Positions 46,301-58,441 of a stretch of 64,000 bases of DNA are shown in pieces. Position 1 is the first letter of the stretch; every line of letters begins with the position of its first letter. The position numbers and the translations under genes are program-made. The stretch lies in the NCBI GenBank assembly GCA_007922195.1, contig ML682088.1, positions 3,055,110-3,119,109 on the forward strand, in the 5' to 3' direction. The DNA comes from Podocnemis expansa. Taxonomy: Eukaryota; Chordata; Testudines; Podocnemididae. Under the pieces are notes generated by a model, which was not told the DNA's origin, made no database searches, and saw nothing but the letters and a program-made list of their open reading frames with translations.

Positions 46301-49300
46301 CCTTTAAACTCACTATTTTTTTAAAGTGCCCTCAAATTTTGGATATACACATTGCTATAGCTCAGGTCTAAACATGGAAGTCTTGGGCACCCACCTCTCC
46401 AAATGAAGGTGAAAGGGGTGATAGAGTGGAGCTGCACATCTGAAAATTTGTACCTCAACCTTACTTAGTGCCTCAGCTTCCCATCTGTAAAATAGGGAAT
46501 AATAATGAAAACTTACCTACCTCACTTGGGGAGCTGTGAGACTTTCTCCATTGTTTGCAAACTACATTAAGCTCCTCAGATGGAAAATGCCAGGGGCTAT
46601 GGTAGCCTGGAAACATCCTAGGTCTAAGTTTTCTTCTGTTAGGGTTGAGGTGGGGAGGCAAGGAACATTTTACTAGGAATCACAGTCTGAGTTGCAGTGT
46701 TTTGTGGGTAGGCATATTACAGGAGGTGTCAGTAGTGATGAAAGGGTTGAGTCTGTTTTGAGAAGAGCTGTAAGAGGCATCATTCAGAAAATGCCTGTTT
46801 GTTGCCTCAGTGTAGTATACGCCTTACCTGTATCTGAAGGTTTCATTAAATACCATTGGATTATTTGAAACTATGCAGAATTCAAAATGAAAATTTATCA
46901 CTGTATTAAAGATATTAATTTACACAATTACAATATGCTGATTAGGAATTAATAATTATTTTCTGAACATATGCTGCTTTGGTTACAACCAAAATGCAGC
47001 CCCATTGTCGGTACTGGGCTTGAAAGGACGTGAGGGCAAAATCTGGTTCATGTTATAGTAAAAACTAAATTAAATATATACCGGTGAGCTGAAGTCGGAA
47101 TCAGTATCCATCACCTGAAACAAACCAAGGTTTTTGACATCATTACTGTCAACACGTCCATTATTCTAGATAATATAAGGGATCTCTGAAAATATATTTA
47201 AATCTATTTTGAACTGTCTGATTTGACCAGTGCACATATATTTAGCTGCAATTTACAAAAGAAAAAGAATGTAAATAGAAATATACAGTAAAGTACTGTG
47301 TCTAGCAGTGTAAATAACTTCTATTGATTCCTATTTATGTTCTCAGTGTCTGAGAAGGGTCTAAGATCTATATTTTAATACAAATTTGGTATTTGGTTTA
47401 CACACAGAATTTTGTATAGTAAGCACTTCAGTTTACTGCTTGTAGATGTTTGCAGTGTGTAATCTCTATGAAAAATGTAGCAAAAGAATGGCTCTAAGCT
47501 AGTGTGGAAATGTAAAAGTGTCCCACCTCTGTATAGTAGTTAGTAAAACCCAGATGTGTGAAAACTGACAGAATCTGCTTCCCAGGTTCAGAGATTAAAC
47601 ATGGTTTAAAATATTGAGTGGCAGCTTTTGTCAAGTTATTACCAAATATCTTGATTCAGATTAATATGACAAACAGCCCAGTGTTCAGTGAATAATGCTT
47701 TTATATTTTTATAGTCCCTGTTAAGCTGAAAAAAATGGAAGTTTGGTCTAGTCTACACTGTCCTCGGTGCACATACATAACTCTCAGATATGAGCGATAT
47801 TGAGCCCTCCACATTGGTACACTAAAAGAAACTTCCATGAAAGGATTTCCTCCTTTCTGTGGAAAAGAGGAGCTCAGGCACTTTTCTTGCATTATCCACC
47901 CCAGAGCACTACAGAAGCCTCTTTATGCAATTCAAAATCTGTCCCCAGAGAGCAGGTGGCAATTAACTGGCTGGAGGGTTAAGTAGGGATGGATGTCTCC
48001 CCCCCACCCCAAAAAAAAAAAAAAAAAAAAAAAAAAGAGATACAGACAGACTAGAGTGGCATTATTTTTTCCATGCAATCCATTGAGGAGAACCCAGTAT
48101 CTGACTAAGAGGCACAAAAACCTCTATGCCTACGGCCTTTGGAGTTATTGTCCTGGAGTCCATAAGTGGTTTCAGCCCCTGGAACTTTTTTCATGCAAGG
48201 ATGGATGGGAAAACTTATCCCACCCAATGGAAGGGATGTCAAAGAGGAAGTTCTCTGGAAGTCTTCCAGAACTTCATCCCATGAGTTTTTCCCTCACAGA
48301 ATGACATGGACCCCTAAAATATAGTGAGCACATCCAGTTCCTAATGAAGTCAATAGGAATTGGGAGTGTTTCCACATTAATGTGTTCGGAGACCTTCAGA
48401 AAGATATTTGACTTTGCAGGACAGCAGTGAGACAGAAAATAAGTAAGAATAAAATCTCTTTCATTGGAACTATTCACTCTTCCATTTTCCCCTCCATATT
48501 TCTTCATACAACACCTGAAATGCAGTCAGTTATCTTATGTGAAAAGATGCAGTGAGTTTCTATGGCCTGAAACATGCTAGAGGATCTGAGAGAAGGGGGG
48601 GAGATACTTCACATATGCAAGTGGATATTCATGTGGGAAGAGGGTGAAGGGCTTATCAACCTCCATGGCATGATCACCAGTGGTATGAAAAGTCTCTGCA
48701 AAGATTGGAATCTGAGGTGGGACAACTGTGCTTCATACATCGCACTCCCAGCAACCAAGAACAGATACATAGAGAAACTATTAAAGTAGGAGGTCAACCT
48801 TCTCACAAAATAATTGGCAAAGCTTAACAAGGAAAACATCACAGGATTTTCCTTCCCCCTATGCTCCACCCATGGATTCTGTGAGGAAGAGGGTCCACAT
48901 GATCAATGGCACAGTCACTCCTCATTTGGTAAACGAAGTTAAATGATTATGCAGTCCATATTGTAGCAATTTGACTTGTGCAACAGGAAACTAAGGTGTG
49001 AATCAGAAAGGAGGGAGTTTATTTTAACTGATGGCAAAAGCAGATGTTGATCACCCTTCTCATGTTAACACTTCAGTTGTACCTGTTGTATGTCTAGGAC
49101 CTGGTGGGTGAGCTGATTTGTGCTAAAGGCATGTAGGAAATGTTTAAGTCTCCAGTATTATTTTAGAAAAAAAATTAAAACAGAAGAAATATATAGTTTT
49201 ATTCTGATCTCTCACAGGATTAACATTCCAGTGGAGTTATTTTGAATTTGTACTGATGTAAGAGATCAGAATTAAGCCCACAATATTTAAAAGCTACAAG

Positions 49301-49320
49301 CTAAAACTGCGTTTCATCAA
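43334..49320. other. Long gene-free stretch
   Basis: About 6 kb with no supported gene. Contents: A/T-rich inverted sequence at 43400-43610 ('gaaaattttc' words), old sauropsid repeat pieces near 43800-43905, 44170-44250 and 49200-49280 ('actgaagtcaatgg' type), and a possible MIR fragment at 46460-46550 ('gcctcagcttcccatctgta'). Confidence 0.5.
48011..48036. repeat. Poly-A run (26 nt)
   Basis: Uninterrupted A run. Confidence 0.97.
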
Positions 49321-49480
49321 AACTAAGGAGTCCTGTGGCACTTTTAAAGACTAACAAATTTATTTGTAGCAAAATCACCCATGAAAGCTCATGCAAAAAA
49401 TAAATCTGTTAGTCTTTAAAAGTGCCCCTGGACTCCTTGCTTATTTTGCTGAACTAGACTAACACAGCTTCCCCTCTTGA
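49321..49480 (-). repeat. Foldback repeat family 1 (Penelope-linked)
   Basis: The left arm 'aaggagtcctgtggcac' and right arm 'gtgcccctggactcctt' face each other; 'atgaaagctcatgc', the tail of the hammerhead core, lies between them, and the 5' head 'gaactagactaacacagctt' closes the right side. The first ribozyme box is absent. Confidence 0.8.
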
Positions 49481-49670
49481 ACTTGTGTTTGAGCAGATTC
49501 ACATTATGTGTGAGCAGGATCATCACTGCCCCCAGGCTCAATATGCCCTCGAGGCCTGGATCAGGCTCCTACTGCCCCTGGCCTGGCCCCAGGTCCCTGT
49601 TTGGGTTCGGGGTTGGTGTCAGATCCTGCCACTGCCCAGGGTCAGATTAACTGGCTCGGGGGCCCTAGAC

Positions 49671-50298
49671 CAGTGGTTCCCAACTGGTGTGCTGCAGCAA
49701 CTCCTTAAATGTGCCATGAGGTGAGCCTGTGTTATTTTAAATCTCCCTTCCTGCACAGTCCAGCCACATTGGCTGTGCAGGGTGGGAAGCGCCTCCTACA
49801 GATGCAGTTGACATCTGCTTGCTTGAGACAAGTATGGGCTGCAGGAAGCGTGCTGAACAGAGTTTGGGAGGAGCAATGGGGCTGGGAGGATGGTCAGGGC
49901 TCCTGTGAGACCCATTGGGGCATGAAGAGCTGGTGCTGGACACCACAGGCGGTGGGAGCCATGCTGAGGCAGGAGTGGGCGCCAGCTGGGAATTGTGGCC
50001 ACCCTGGCGATGCCACTGAGTTCCAGCCGGACCCACTCTGAAGACTTGTCACCTCCAGCAGTGGGATCTGGCCCTGGCCACAGTCCCGGAGACACCGTGG
50101 CCAGCGGCAGCAGTCACCGGCCCCAGCCACAGGGATGCTGCAGCCGGCAGTGGCAGAAAGGACCTGTCCCCAGTCATAGTCCCGGGGATGGCAGCAGGAG
50201 GGATCCAGCCTTGGTCGCCAGAGAAGAAAGTTGGTGTGCCTTGGAATTGTTTGTCTCATTGCAGTGTGCCATGTTACCAAAAAGGTTGTGAACCACTG
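49671..50298. mobile_element. hAT-type element, 628 bp, GC-rich interior
   Basis: Ends CAGTGGTTCCCAAC and GTTGTGAACCACTG are inverted repeats. Flanks CCCTAGAC (49663-49670) and CCCTAGAG (50299-50306) are an 8-bp duplication with one mismatch. The interior is GC-rich with open frames on both strands but no recognisable protein. Confidence 0.88.
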
Positions 50299-50306
50299 CC
50301 CTAGAG

Positions 50307-50876
50307 TGACCCCCCAACCGTGGGACCCTTCCTGGCCCGGACCCCCTGTTTCTGGGGTGGGGGCCATGGAGCCAGAGTGCACTTCCACTCTGGCCAGCCT
50401 CTCCGGGGAAGGGGGGGCAACGGCTGGCCGTACGCAGAGCCAGCCTGACCTCTGACTCACCAGGAACCCCACCTCCCTGCCGCAACACTGGGAGGCCAGG
50501 GGCACTCTGAGTGCCCTTGCCCTGCCAGCGCTGAACTGGGTGCTGGATTATTGCAATGGGGTTAGGGGTCTCCAGCCCCCAGCCACATTCCAGGCAGTGG
50601 CAATGGGACGCCGGGCTTATGTGCCCAGTGCCGGCAATGCTACTGCGAGTGAGCAAGACTCTCTACTTCCAAATTAGCTGTTGCCTACGTAGTTACATGA
50701 CAAATATGGCCTATTTTACTATATACATAGTAGTTTGACATAGATTACAAAGGACATTTACAGACTGGTATTGCAGCTCCTTAAACTCAGTTCCCCACTG
50801 CAGGAAGGGAATGGCAGTTTTAGAGGAACTTACTGGAATTCACTAGAAAGGCAAATGGGATTGTAATATTGCCCGG
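50307..50876. other. GC-rich then AT-rich anonymous stretch
   Basis: The GC-rich part to about 50620 continues the composition of the hAT interior; nothing else supported. Confidence 0.5.
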
Positions 50877-51047
50877 TTCCAAAGGGGCAGCTGTGTTAGT
50901 CTAGTAAAGCAAAAAAAAAACCAAGGAGTCTTGTGGCAATTAAAGACTAACAGATTTATTTATAATTGTATAATTTATTTATAATTTTATTTATTTATTG
51001 TACAATTATAAATAAATCTGTTAGTCTTTAATTGCCACAAGACTCCT
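50877..51047 (-). repeat. Foldback repeat family 1 with perfect 47-bp arms
   Basis: The head 'aaaggggcagctgtgttagt' precedes a left arm (50924-50970, AGGAGTCTTGTGGCAATTAA...) whose exact reverse complement is 51001-51047. The 30-bp loop is AT-rich. It abuts the assembly gap. Confidence 0.88.
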
Positions 51048-51447
51048 NNNNNNNNNNNNNNNNNNNNNNNNNNNNNNNNNNNNNNNNNNNNNNNNNNNNN
51101 NNNNNNNNNNNNNNNNNNNNNNNNNNNNNNNNNNNNNNNNNNNNNNNNNNNNNNNNNNNNNNNNNNNNNNNNNNNNNNNNNNNNNNNNNNNNNNNNNNNN
51201 NNNNNNNNNNNNNNNNNNNNNNNNNNNNNNNNNNNNNNNNNNNNNNNNNNNNNNNNNNNNNNNNNNNNNNNNNNNNNNNNNNNNNNNNNNNNNNNNNNNN
51301 NNNNNNNNNNNNNNNNNNNNNNNNNNNNNNNNNNNNNNNNNNNNNNNNNNNNNNNNNNNNNNNNNNNNNNNNNNNNNNNNNNNNNNNNNNNNNNNNNNNN
51401 NNNNNNNNNNNNNNNNNNNNNNNNNNNNNNNNNNNNNNNNNNNNNNN
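51048..51447. other. Assembly gap (400 N)
   Basis: A run of exactly 400 N. The sequence on both sides is the same 38-bp repeat end (51010-51047 and 51448-51485), so the true content and length are unknown. Confidence 0.99.
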
Positions 51448-51525
51448 TAAATAAATCTGTTAGTCTTTAATTGCCACAAGACTCCTTGGTTTTTCGGTTG
51501 TTTTTTTTTTTTTTTTTTTTTTAAT
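51448..51525 (-). repeat. Foldback repeat family 1 end, then T run
   Basis: Repeats the right arm seen just before the gap, then 'ggtttttcggttg' and a T run of about 22. Confidence 0.85.
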
Positions 51526-51779
51526 ATTGCAGCATTACATATGGGTATCTATGGTACTATTTTACATGGTAATGAAAGGCTCAGGTCCTTGCTCAGCCAA
51601 AGGCCCCATTGACTTGAAATTAACTTCATTGGGACTAGTTGTTGCCTGATTTAGGACTAAGTAAGAATTTTGGGTGAGATTTTCAAAAGAACTCAGCATC
51701 TCACAGGTTGCCACAATGGATTGCTGAGTACTTTGCAAAATCTACACCCTAGAAACTGGGCCCTAGAATTTGTAGTTTA

Positions 51780-52019
51780 GGCTTTGTCTACCTGGAGACA
51801 CCCAGGAACATTAAGATGCATTAACTAGAGCTGTCAGGTAAAAAATCATATTAACCCATGCAGCTGTTTTAATTCAGGGAAGGCTTTAGTTCCCTGTACC
51901 ATAATTCTCAACTAACTGGCCAATTTGCTTCTCAATGAGAGCATTCGCACAGGGATTTAAAGGGTTTTCACTTCACACCTTAAGCTAATTAATCTTAAAT
52001 TTCCTGTGTAGACAAGCTC
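51780..52019. mobile_element. PIF/Harbinger-type MITE, 240 bp
   Basis: Ends GGCTTTGTCTACCTGG and CCTGTGTAGACAAGCTC are imperfect inverted repeats flanked by TTA (51777-51779 and 52020-52022), the preferred target of PIF/Harbinger elements. Confidence 0.75.
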
Positions 52020-52076
52020 TTAGAGTAATTAGCATCTTAACTATAATAATTTAAAAGTATACTGAAATTCAATAAA

Positions 52077-52292
52077 AGAGACAAGGGTGGGTGAGGTAAT
52101 ATCTTTTATTGGGCCAACTTCCACTGCTTAGAAAGAAAAACAGAGTTTACACAAAGCTCTTGATCTCAAATCTCAAATCTCAAATCAAAGGGCTTGTCTC
52201 TCTCTGCAACAGAAGTTGGTCCAATAAAGATATTATCCACCCCACCTAAGTTCTCTAATGCCTGGGACTGACATGGTTACTCCACCACTGAA
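52077..52292 (+). repeat. Foldback repeat family 2, both arms
   Basis: The left arm 'ggtgaggtaatatctttta' and right arm 'ccaataaagatattatcca' are inverted copies; the tail is 'ctaatgcctgggactgacat'. The centre has an AAATCTC tandem stutter (52164-52185) and no intact ribozyme-like box. Confidence 0.8.
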
Positions 52293-53868
52293 ATTCTGTG
52301 TTATTTTAGTAATTAATAATCACTAATAGTTTATAAATTCTTTCTGAATATGCTTCCTGTCCCAAAATAAAGAGGCTATACCTACCTTGAGTTACCCCTT
52401 TTGACATGGTTTGGCTTGCAAGTCAAGGCACAATTTGGTCCTTAGATGTGTACCAAACCCTTCCAAGGCTTTTTTTCTTCCTCCCTAGCTTAAACTCTCC
52501 ACAAACTCCACAGTATTTGCTGTCTCTAGGTCAAGTGGAAAAGTGTTTGCCTTCTCCAGATGGAAGTGCATTAAACAGTCACTAACCATTTTAATGTCCC
52601 AGGCAACTATCTGCTCTGCTGGGGAGGAACCAGAACTCAAGAGAGGACTACAGCAGCCAGCCCTGCAGGTGCCTCAAGGATACAATTCAGCAAAGGTAAG
52701 CATGCAACGACTGAGAAAGCCCAACTCAAAACAGTTGTAAACTTACAGAAGGGCATCTTGGATTTGATTTTAGCACTGATTCTTACTTTTACTAAAGGGT
52801 TGTACCCCCTCCTTACTTATTATCTTGTAAAACCTGTTCTCTTGGTATGAATGCAAACTTAAAGAATCATCACTTGAGCTGAAGTGTCAGGGATGTTTTC
52901 ATGAATAAGATGTTCAGTGGATTTCTGCATGTGATCAGGACAAGACAAGACCACTCCTAGCAAATTCCTTACTTAAACCTGTATTCCCACTCTGTCCATT
53001 TGACTGTGGGAGTGTTTTATAGTTATAGATCTCTTCTGCATAAACACACAGTCAGGGCTCAGCTGAGAGCAAGTCTCATGGTATAGGCTACATTTAAGTG
53101 AATTTAACTGATTCAAACTTCCTTGCTTTCTTAAAGATAAAAATATAGGTCCTGATCCAGTGAAACACATCAGCATATGCTCAACTTTAAGTATGTGCGT
53201 AGTTCTGTGGAACATGGTAGGATTATTCATGTGTTTAAAGCTAAGCACACGCGTAAGTGCTTTGCTGGTTCAGGGCCATAATGTGTTCTTCAGTGATTTT
53301 GTTACTGGAAATGATAATGATTCACTTAAAAAGTGGGTGGCTTGGAGAAAGCAATCCTTGTTGCTGCCATCCAATAAATCTTATTTTGGTTTCTGGAGAA
53401 AATAATGGAACAAATAATCTGTAAACAATTAAGACCTGTTCCAAAACCCATGAAAGGCAATGAAAGAGTTCTGTTACATTTTCAGTGGGCCCTGGATCAT
53501 GCCCTTAGATGATGATGAACTATGGACAATAAACACCATGGATTTATAACAAAGAAAAAAACAGATAAAAACTATCTTTTTTTTTTCAAATCAAAGTGCA
53601 AAATTATCAAAGTAATATCTGGAGTGCAGTCAGCATTAGACAGCACTTAAAATTTTACATGGAAAAGTCATTCAGTTGTGAGCAACGTCAGCTAGCCTAG
53701 AAAACGGAAGAAGCAATAAGAGGTAAAGGTAATTGTAAATGTTTTGAACTGAGGGGAGGAAGGTGTTTAATGAGGACCACAGAGAATAGCATTTGACCTG
53801 GGGTAAAATTTTTGAATGTGCCAAAGACTTAGAAACCTGAGGCCAGAACGAGGAGTGCTTTGCTGTTC
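52293..53868. other. Gene-free stretch
   Basis: No supported gene. At 53148-53278 an old sauropsid palindromic repeat is present ('ctcaactttaagtatgtgcg' facing 'aagctaagcacacgcgtaag'). Confidence 0.5.
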
Positions 53869-53876
53869 TTCTATAC

Positions 53877-54205
53877 CAGGGGTCAGCAACCCAAAAGATA
53901 AGAGCAGCCAGTTTTTAAATTCCTTCAATAACCAAGTGTTTTTGAGAGCCACATTGGGTGTAAATTCCTAGTAGAAGGTGGGGGGAGCTTGGCCAGGGTG
54001 CCAGCCTCAGGGTCCCCTAGTGGGGGAGCCGGGAGCCCAGAACCAGGAGAGGGCCCCCTGCACGGTCCCCCAGTGGTGATGGGGGAGCCAGGAGCTTGGG
54101 ATGAGTCACCTGCAGGGTCCCCTGGAGAAGTTGTGGGGGGAGGTCCTGGAGCCAGGGGCCCAGAGCTGCAAGGAGGAAACCAGAGCCGCAGGTTGCAGAC
54201 CCCTG
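53877..54205. mobile_element. hAT-type element, 329 bp, GC-rich interior
   Basis: Ends CAGGGGTCAGCAACC and GGTTGCAGACCCCTG. Flanks TTCTATAC (53869-53876) and TTCTATAA (54206-54213) are an 8-bp duplication with one mismatch. The interior is GC-rich with tandem-like 'gggggagccgggagc' words. Confidence 0.9.
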
Positions 54206-54213
54206 TTCTATAA

Positions 54214-55124
54214 CAAGATACTACCAGAGTGAGCACAATTTACCTCTGCCAAACCTTGCTTTTATCAATTTCCATCCCTGATCCAAGCAAAATAAGATTA
54301 TGTTTACAGTTGGAACACTTTAGCAGTCTAGAAATACTGGCATTTTATAATGGCAAAGTGGACTATATGGGTAAAAACCGAGAGATGCCAGTAAAACTGA
54401 GTCTGCACTAGGGGCGTTTTCAAGAACAAATGTTACTCAGAGGTCACACTTCTTCACACTCCTGATCAACACAGCTATACTAGTTGAAGTCTGTAATGTG
54501 CACCTGTCCTGAGTCCTATTTTCAAAAGTAAAATAAGCACATAGCGTTCTAAAGCTCATTAAAAGTCAATGAGATTTAGGCTGATATGTGCCTAAACTTT
54601 ATGCGGTCCACTGGGTGGGCTCAGAGCACACCAAACACACATAAGACAGCAGGAAAATCTGGAAGAAAGAGTATGTCTCCCCAAAACAGTCATTAGGGGC
54701 ATTCACCTAAGGTATGGGAGACCTGTTTGCAGATCCCCACTCTGTCTGATTTGCAGCTGGGACTTGAATCAGGTTTCCCATTGGGCTGTAGGGTATGCTG
54801 GGGGCGAGTCTCATCGAGTGTCTCCATCCAAAGCAATTTCAACTTTTATAAAAGTAAAATATTCACAGGGCTAGAGAGAAAGAGTTTGACTTGATAGTCT
54901 AGTGGATCTAGCCCCAAGAAAGTAGGACTCAGGTTCATAAGGTACTCGGGTGCATTGGAAAATTTTTTTCAATGGTTTTATATTACTTCTGCGGGGTTAC
55001 ATCTTAAAAGAGCAAGGACTGCTTGTTCTTGTGTGTGGTTATTAAAGACAATGGAAACAGAAAAGGGAGCTCTCACTGCATCTGCCAAGGAAGAGGGAGA
55101 AATGTGGGAAGAAATGTTGCTAAG
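54214..55124. other. Gene-free stretch
   Basis: Nothing supported. Confidence 0.5.
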
Positions 55125-55248
55125 TTCCAAAGTGGTAGCTGTGTTAGTCTAGTTCAGCAAAACAAGCAGGGAGTCCTATGGCACACTTAAAAGTGTAACA
55201 AATGTATTTATTGCATGAGCTTTCATGGGAGACTCCTTGCTTCTTTCT
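55125..55248 (+). repeat. Foldback repeat family 1 (Penelope-linked), short
   Basis: The head 'gtggtagctgtgttagtcta' with 'gttcagcaaaacaagcag' precedes 'ggagtcctatggcacactta' and 'gcatgagctttcatgggaga'. Ribozyme boxes are not recognisable beyond the GAAAGCTCATGC segment on the minus strand. Confidence 0.75.
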
Positions 55249-57230
55249 GTGGGAAGTAATGTTTCCCCAAACCTGGGAAAAGAAAGCACAGTTCCCTCTT
55301 CCTCTCCCTTTCTCATGACTTTAAACCTAGGTTGATAGTCTATGCCCATTATATTTTGGGGCATATTATAGCATCCACATAGGTGTACATGCAAGGTAGG
55401 GGAACAAAGACTCATCTGCAGAAGGGAGTGCACTGTTTCCCATCTCACAGGTGATGCAAAGCTCTATTCTTCAGAAATTGCAGGAGGCATTGTGGTGGTG
55501 GTGGGGAATAGGTTCAGTATTTCATATGCTGCCTGTTAGATAATAACATTCTTATTAAACAAAAATGACTTTTTAATATTAAAGAGACGGTTTTTACAGA
55601 GCTGCTACAGCCCACAGTTTAGTGTTCCAGCCAGTGGCGGACCAGGGGCCCCTGGGCCTCCGCCACTGGTGCCCCCCTCACCTGGCCCCAGCCATGCCTC
55701 CTCTGCCAGCCTAAGGCCCTAGTGCAGGCGGGCTAGAGCTTGGGGAGGGGGAGTTCTGGCCCCAGAAGCTGGCCACAGCCTGGCTGGTCAGTGCCTGGAG
55801 GGGGAGGAATTGGTGTGTGTTGTGCAGCTTCTGGTGAAACCCGAAGGCCATACCGGAGGCTGCACTGCATGCAGCCGTGGGCCCTACCCTCAGGGGTGAA
55901 TTGACCAGGCTGCAGCCAGCCCAGGGGTGGGGCAGGAGCTCAGAGCCCAGCTTGTGGGCTGGCCCACCCCTCACCTGGAGGTGGATCAGTTGGTCCAGGA
56001 GTGGGGCGCGAGTGCGGCCTTTGGGCTGGCCCGATCCACTCCCTCCTGCAGTGCTGTCAGGGCGGAGGGGTCCTCACATCATGGTGGGCCCTTGCGCACT
56101 GGCCCAGTTGACCCATGTTTTAATCCCCCCTGGTTCTAGACATGTGTACACAGACTGACTTCCTGGTGCTTCTTCCAAACCTTTCCCTCCCGCACCTTGT
56201 GCTACACCTTCCAAATTGCATGCGAGTAGCTACTGTCAGCTACCCAGTGCTCCTGAATTCCCACTGTGTTTGTCCAGTAAACACAAAGGAGATTTAAAGT
56301 GGACATCAATGAACAGCTAAGGACTCTCTCAGGACAGGGAATTTTTAGCTAGCATTTGAGCAGTCTCCTCACCTCCAGTCTTCAAAAGACATCCCCAAAC
56401 AAAAGCTGAACGTTCTCCAATTTGGGGGGTGCTCAGGCCAACACTGAGTAGGCAACTGAGAAGGCTGCAGAAGATGGCGTTCTGCGCTCCATTGACGCCA
56501 TAGGAACTTGTATATAGGAGAGGTCCCAAGAAGGGTGATCAAAAGCAGCCCCAGGCTTCCATATGTCTGATTCCACAGCTATGGCAAATAGGCACTGTAC
56601 AGGATTCCTCAGAGACACTCTGCAGTGTGCCAATGTCTATATTAAATGTCATATGTGCTTGTCTATTTATTGTCTGCAGTCAGTCCAATGCACAAGAGCA
56701 ATGCTGACTCTTCTTGGTGAGGGGGCAAATATGCCTTATACTCATAATACTTCACCTGTGGTCAAGCAGAGATGTGCTGGTTGATGCTTTTGCCATTGGA
56801 GCACTGGCATTGAGGTCTGCAAGCAGTAAAGCAGAGATTTTATCTATTACTACATGGTATTTTCAGGTCACCTTCCAATATTTCTAGTTCTTTCTATATT
56901 AGGGAGCATTCACAATATGGAGCCTCAGTATATTGTCAGAGGAGAAACAGCCTGGTACACCTGTTCATCTCTCAATTCCAGATCTACTCAGCACAGGCTC
57001 CAACAAGAGACTTATGGTCATTTCAAGCCCCTTCCAGCTATCATAAGTAAGACGCTGGGGACAGACACTGGCCCTGTTCTGTCCCACATGGCCAATGTGC
57101 CAAATTCTAATGACTTTGAGCTTATGTTAATAAAGAGTTTGTGCATTTTTCTGTTATCTTCCTGTTTTGCTTCTGTCTGAACTATTTTTTTTTACTTTGA
57201 ATGCTTAAATGGCTTCTTGTCATTTTGTCA
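55249..57230. other. Gene-free stretch with a GC-rich part
   Basis: The GC-rich segment at about 55630-56110 begins 'cagtggcggaccaggggccc', which I associate with a common sauropsid DNA repeat, but I find no clean right end. The rest is anonymous. Confidence 0.45.
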
Positions 57231-57231
57231 G

Positions 57232-57580
57232 TTTCCAAAGGGATAGCCATGTTAGTCTAGTCCAGCAAACAAAACAAAACAAAAACAAAAACACACAAAA
57301 CAAAAAAAAAACCAAAAAAACCCCCAAAAAAACCCAAAACAAAAAAAAACCAAAAAAACCACAAAAAACACACAAAAAAAGGAGTTGTGTGGCAACTGCT
57401 CGGATTTGCTGCTACTGTGTGACCTGATCCTATGTTTTACACTCCCTTCCATTTATTTTTATTCCATTCTGTAAGTTCACCCATCTTTGAAGCATCTGGT
57501 GAAGTTGGATTTTCTCCCGCAAAAGCTCATTCGAAAAATAAATCTGTTAGTCTTAAAGTGCCACACGACTCCGTGTTTTT
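57232..57580 (+). repeat. Foldback repeat family 1 (Penelope-linked), with A/C-rich insert
   Basis: The head 'gggatagccatgttagtcta' is followed by a CAAAA-rich stutter (57266-57380), 'aggagttgtgtggcaac', a body with 'catttatttttattccattc' and 'tgtaagttcacccatctttg', a hammerhead-like core, and the inverted end 'ctgttagtcttaaagtgcca'. The body matches the 3' part of the Penelope-like relic near 24100-24180 (minus). Confidence 0.8.
57496..57526 (+). ncRNA. Hammerhead ribozyme relic, family 1
   Basis: Plus strand: CTGGTGA (one change from CUGANGA), hairpin AGTTGGATTTTCTCCCGC, then AAAA in place of GAAA, then GCTCATTC. Two core changes; inactive by inference. Confidence 0.45.
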
Positions 57581-57912
57581 CATGTCATTTTACGTGTCTG
57601 GATGGATGAAGTAGCCTTATAATGGGGCCCCATCAGAGTTAGAAGAAAAGGCCTAACATTAGTTAACTGCCATTATGCTCCCTGACTGCTAAACTGTCTC
57701 ACGTTTATACCATTTTTATAACATTCATTTTCATCCCAACCACCCACACCATTTATTTGTCTCCTCATACCCATCTACGTATGTCAAGCTGAGGTGAAAT
57801 GCAGAAGAGCCACAACACAGTGAGATAGACACATATGGCTACAACAGAGATAAGAGCTTTTTTAGCGACTCCAGAGGGGACACAGAAGTGTCGACACTAA
57901 CATGGTGAACAT
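57581..57912. other. Gene-free stretch
   Basis: Nothing supported. Confidence 0.5.
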
Positions 57913-57915
57913 TAA

Positions 57916-58438
57916 GTCTATGTCCACACACACACACACACACACTTAAATTGATTTAACTTAAATCTATTTAATAAAATCACTATAAAAATCATTAAAT
58001 TGATTTAAGTTAAATTGATTTAACAGGTCCACGCCTAAAACTCAAAATGAAATACCACATCCAAGGACAGGATTTGCTACTTCGATTAAGAAGAGGGGCA
58101 CCATGGGAGGTGTGGCAAAATGGCCTCTAGAAGGGCCAGGCCCCCTCTCAATACATGAAAAGGAAAAGGCACCCTGGGAAGGAGAAGGGCTAAACTGTTA
58201 AGTTGAAACAAGTGTTATATCGAAATAACATGTCCACACGATGTTATTTTGATTTAACAGTTTTGATCTAACCCTTGTTTTGTTTTCCACCCAGGTTTTA
58301 TTGAATTGCTCTAACTTTTTTTGTTTCAAAATGATGGAGCTCGTCATTTCAAAACAAGAAAACGTTGTGTGGACCTAATAGTTTTTAAATTGAAATAAGC
58401 AGTGTTTTTCAATTTAAAACCTACATATGAGCATACCC
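57916..58438. mobile_element. Harbinger-type foldback element, relative of 871-2414
   Basis: Left end GTCTATGTCCACAC, right end degraded, flanked by TAA (57913-57915 and 58439-58441). The core 'aggggcaccatgggaggtgt' with 'ggcaaaatggcc' (about 58094-58126) and 'ggcaccctgggaagg' (58168) matches the core of 871-2414. The outer arms are made of TTAAATTGATTTAA-like words. It lacks the large GC palindrome. Confidence 0.72.
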
Positions 58439-58441
58439 TAA

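Noticed and set aside
49709..50656. Several open frames up to 203 aa
   Set aside because: They span the borders of a hAT element and its GC-rich interior; no conserved protein seen.
51021..51479. Open frames of 140-152 aa
   Set aside because: They run through 400 N of an assembly gap.
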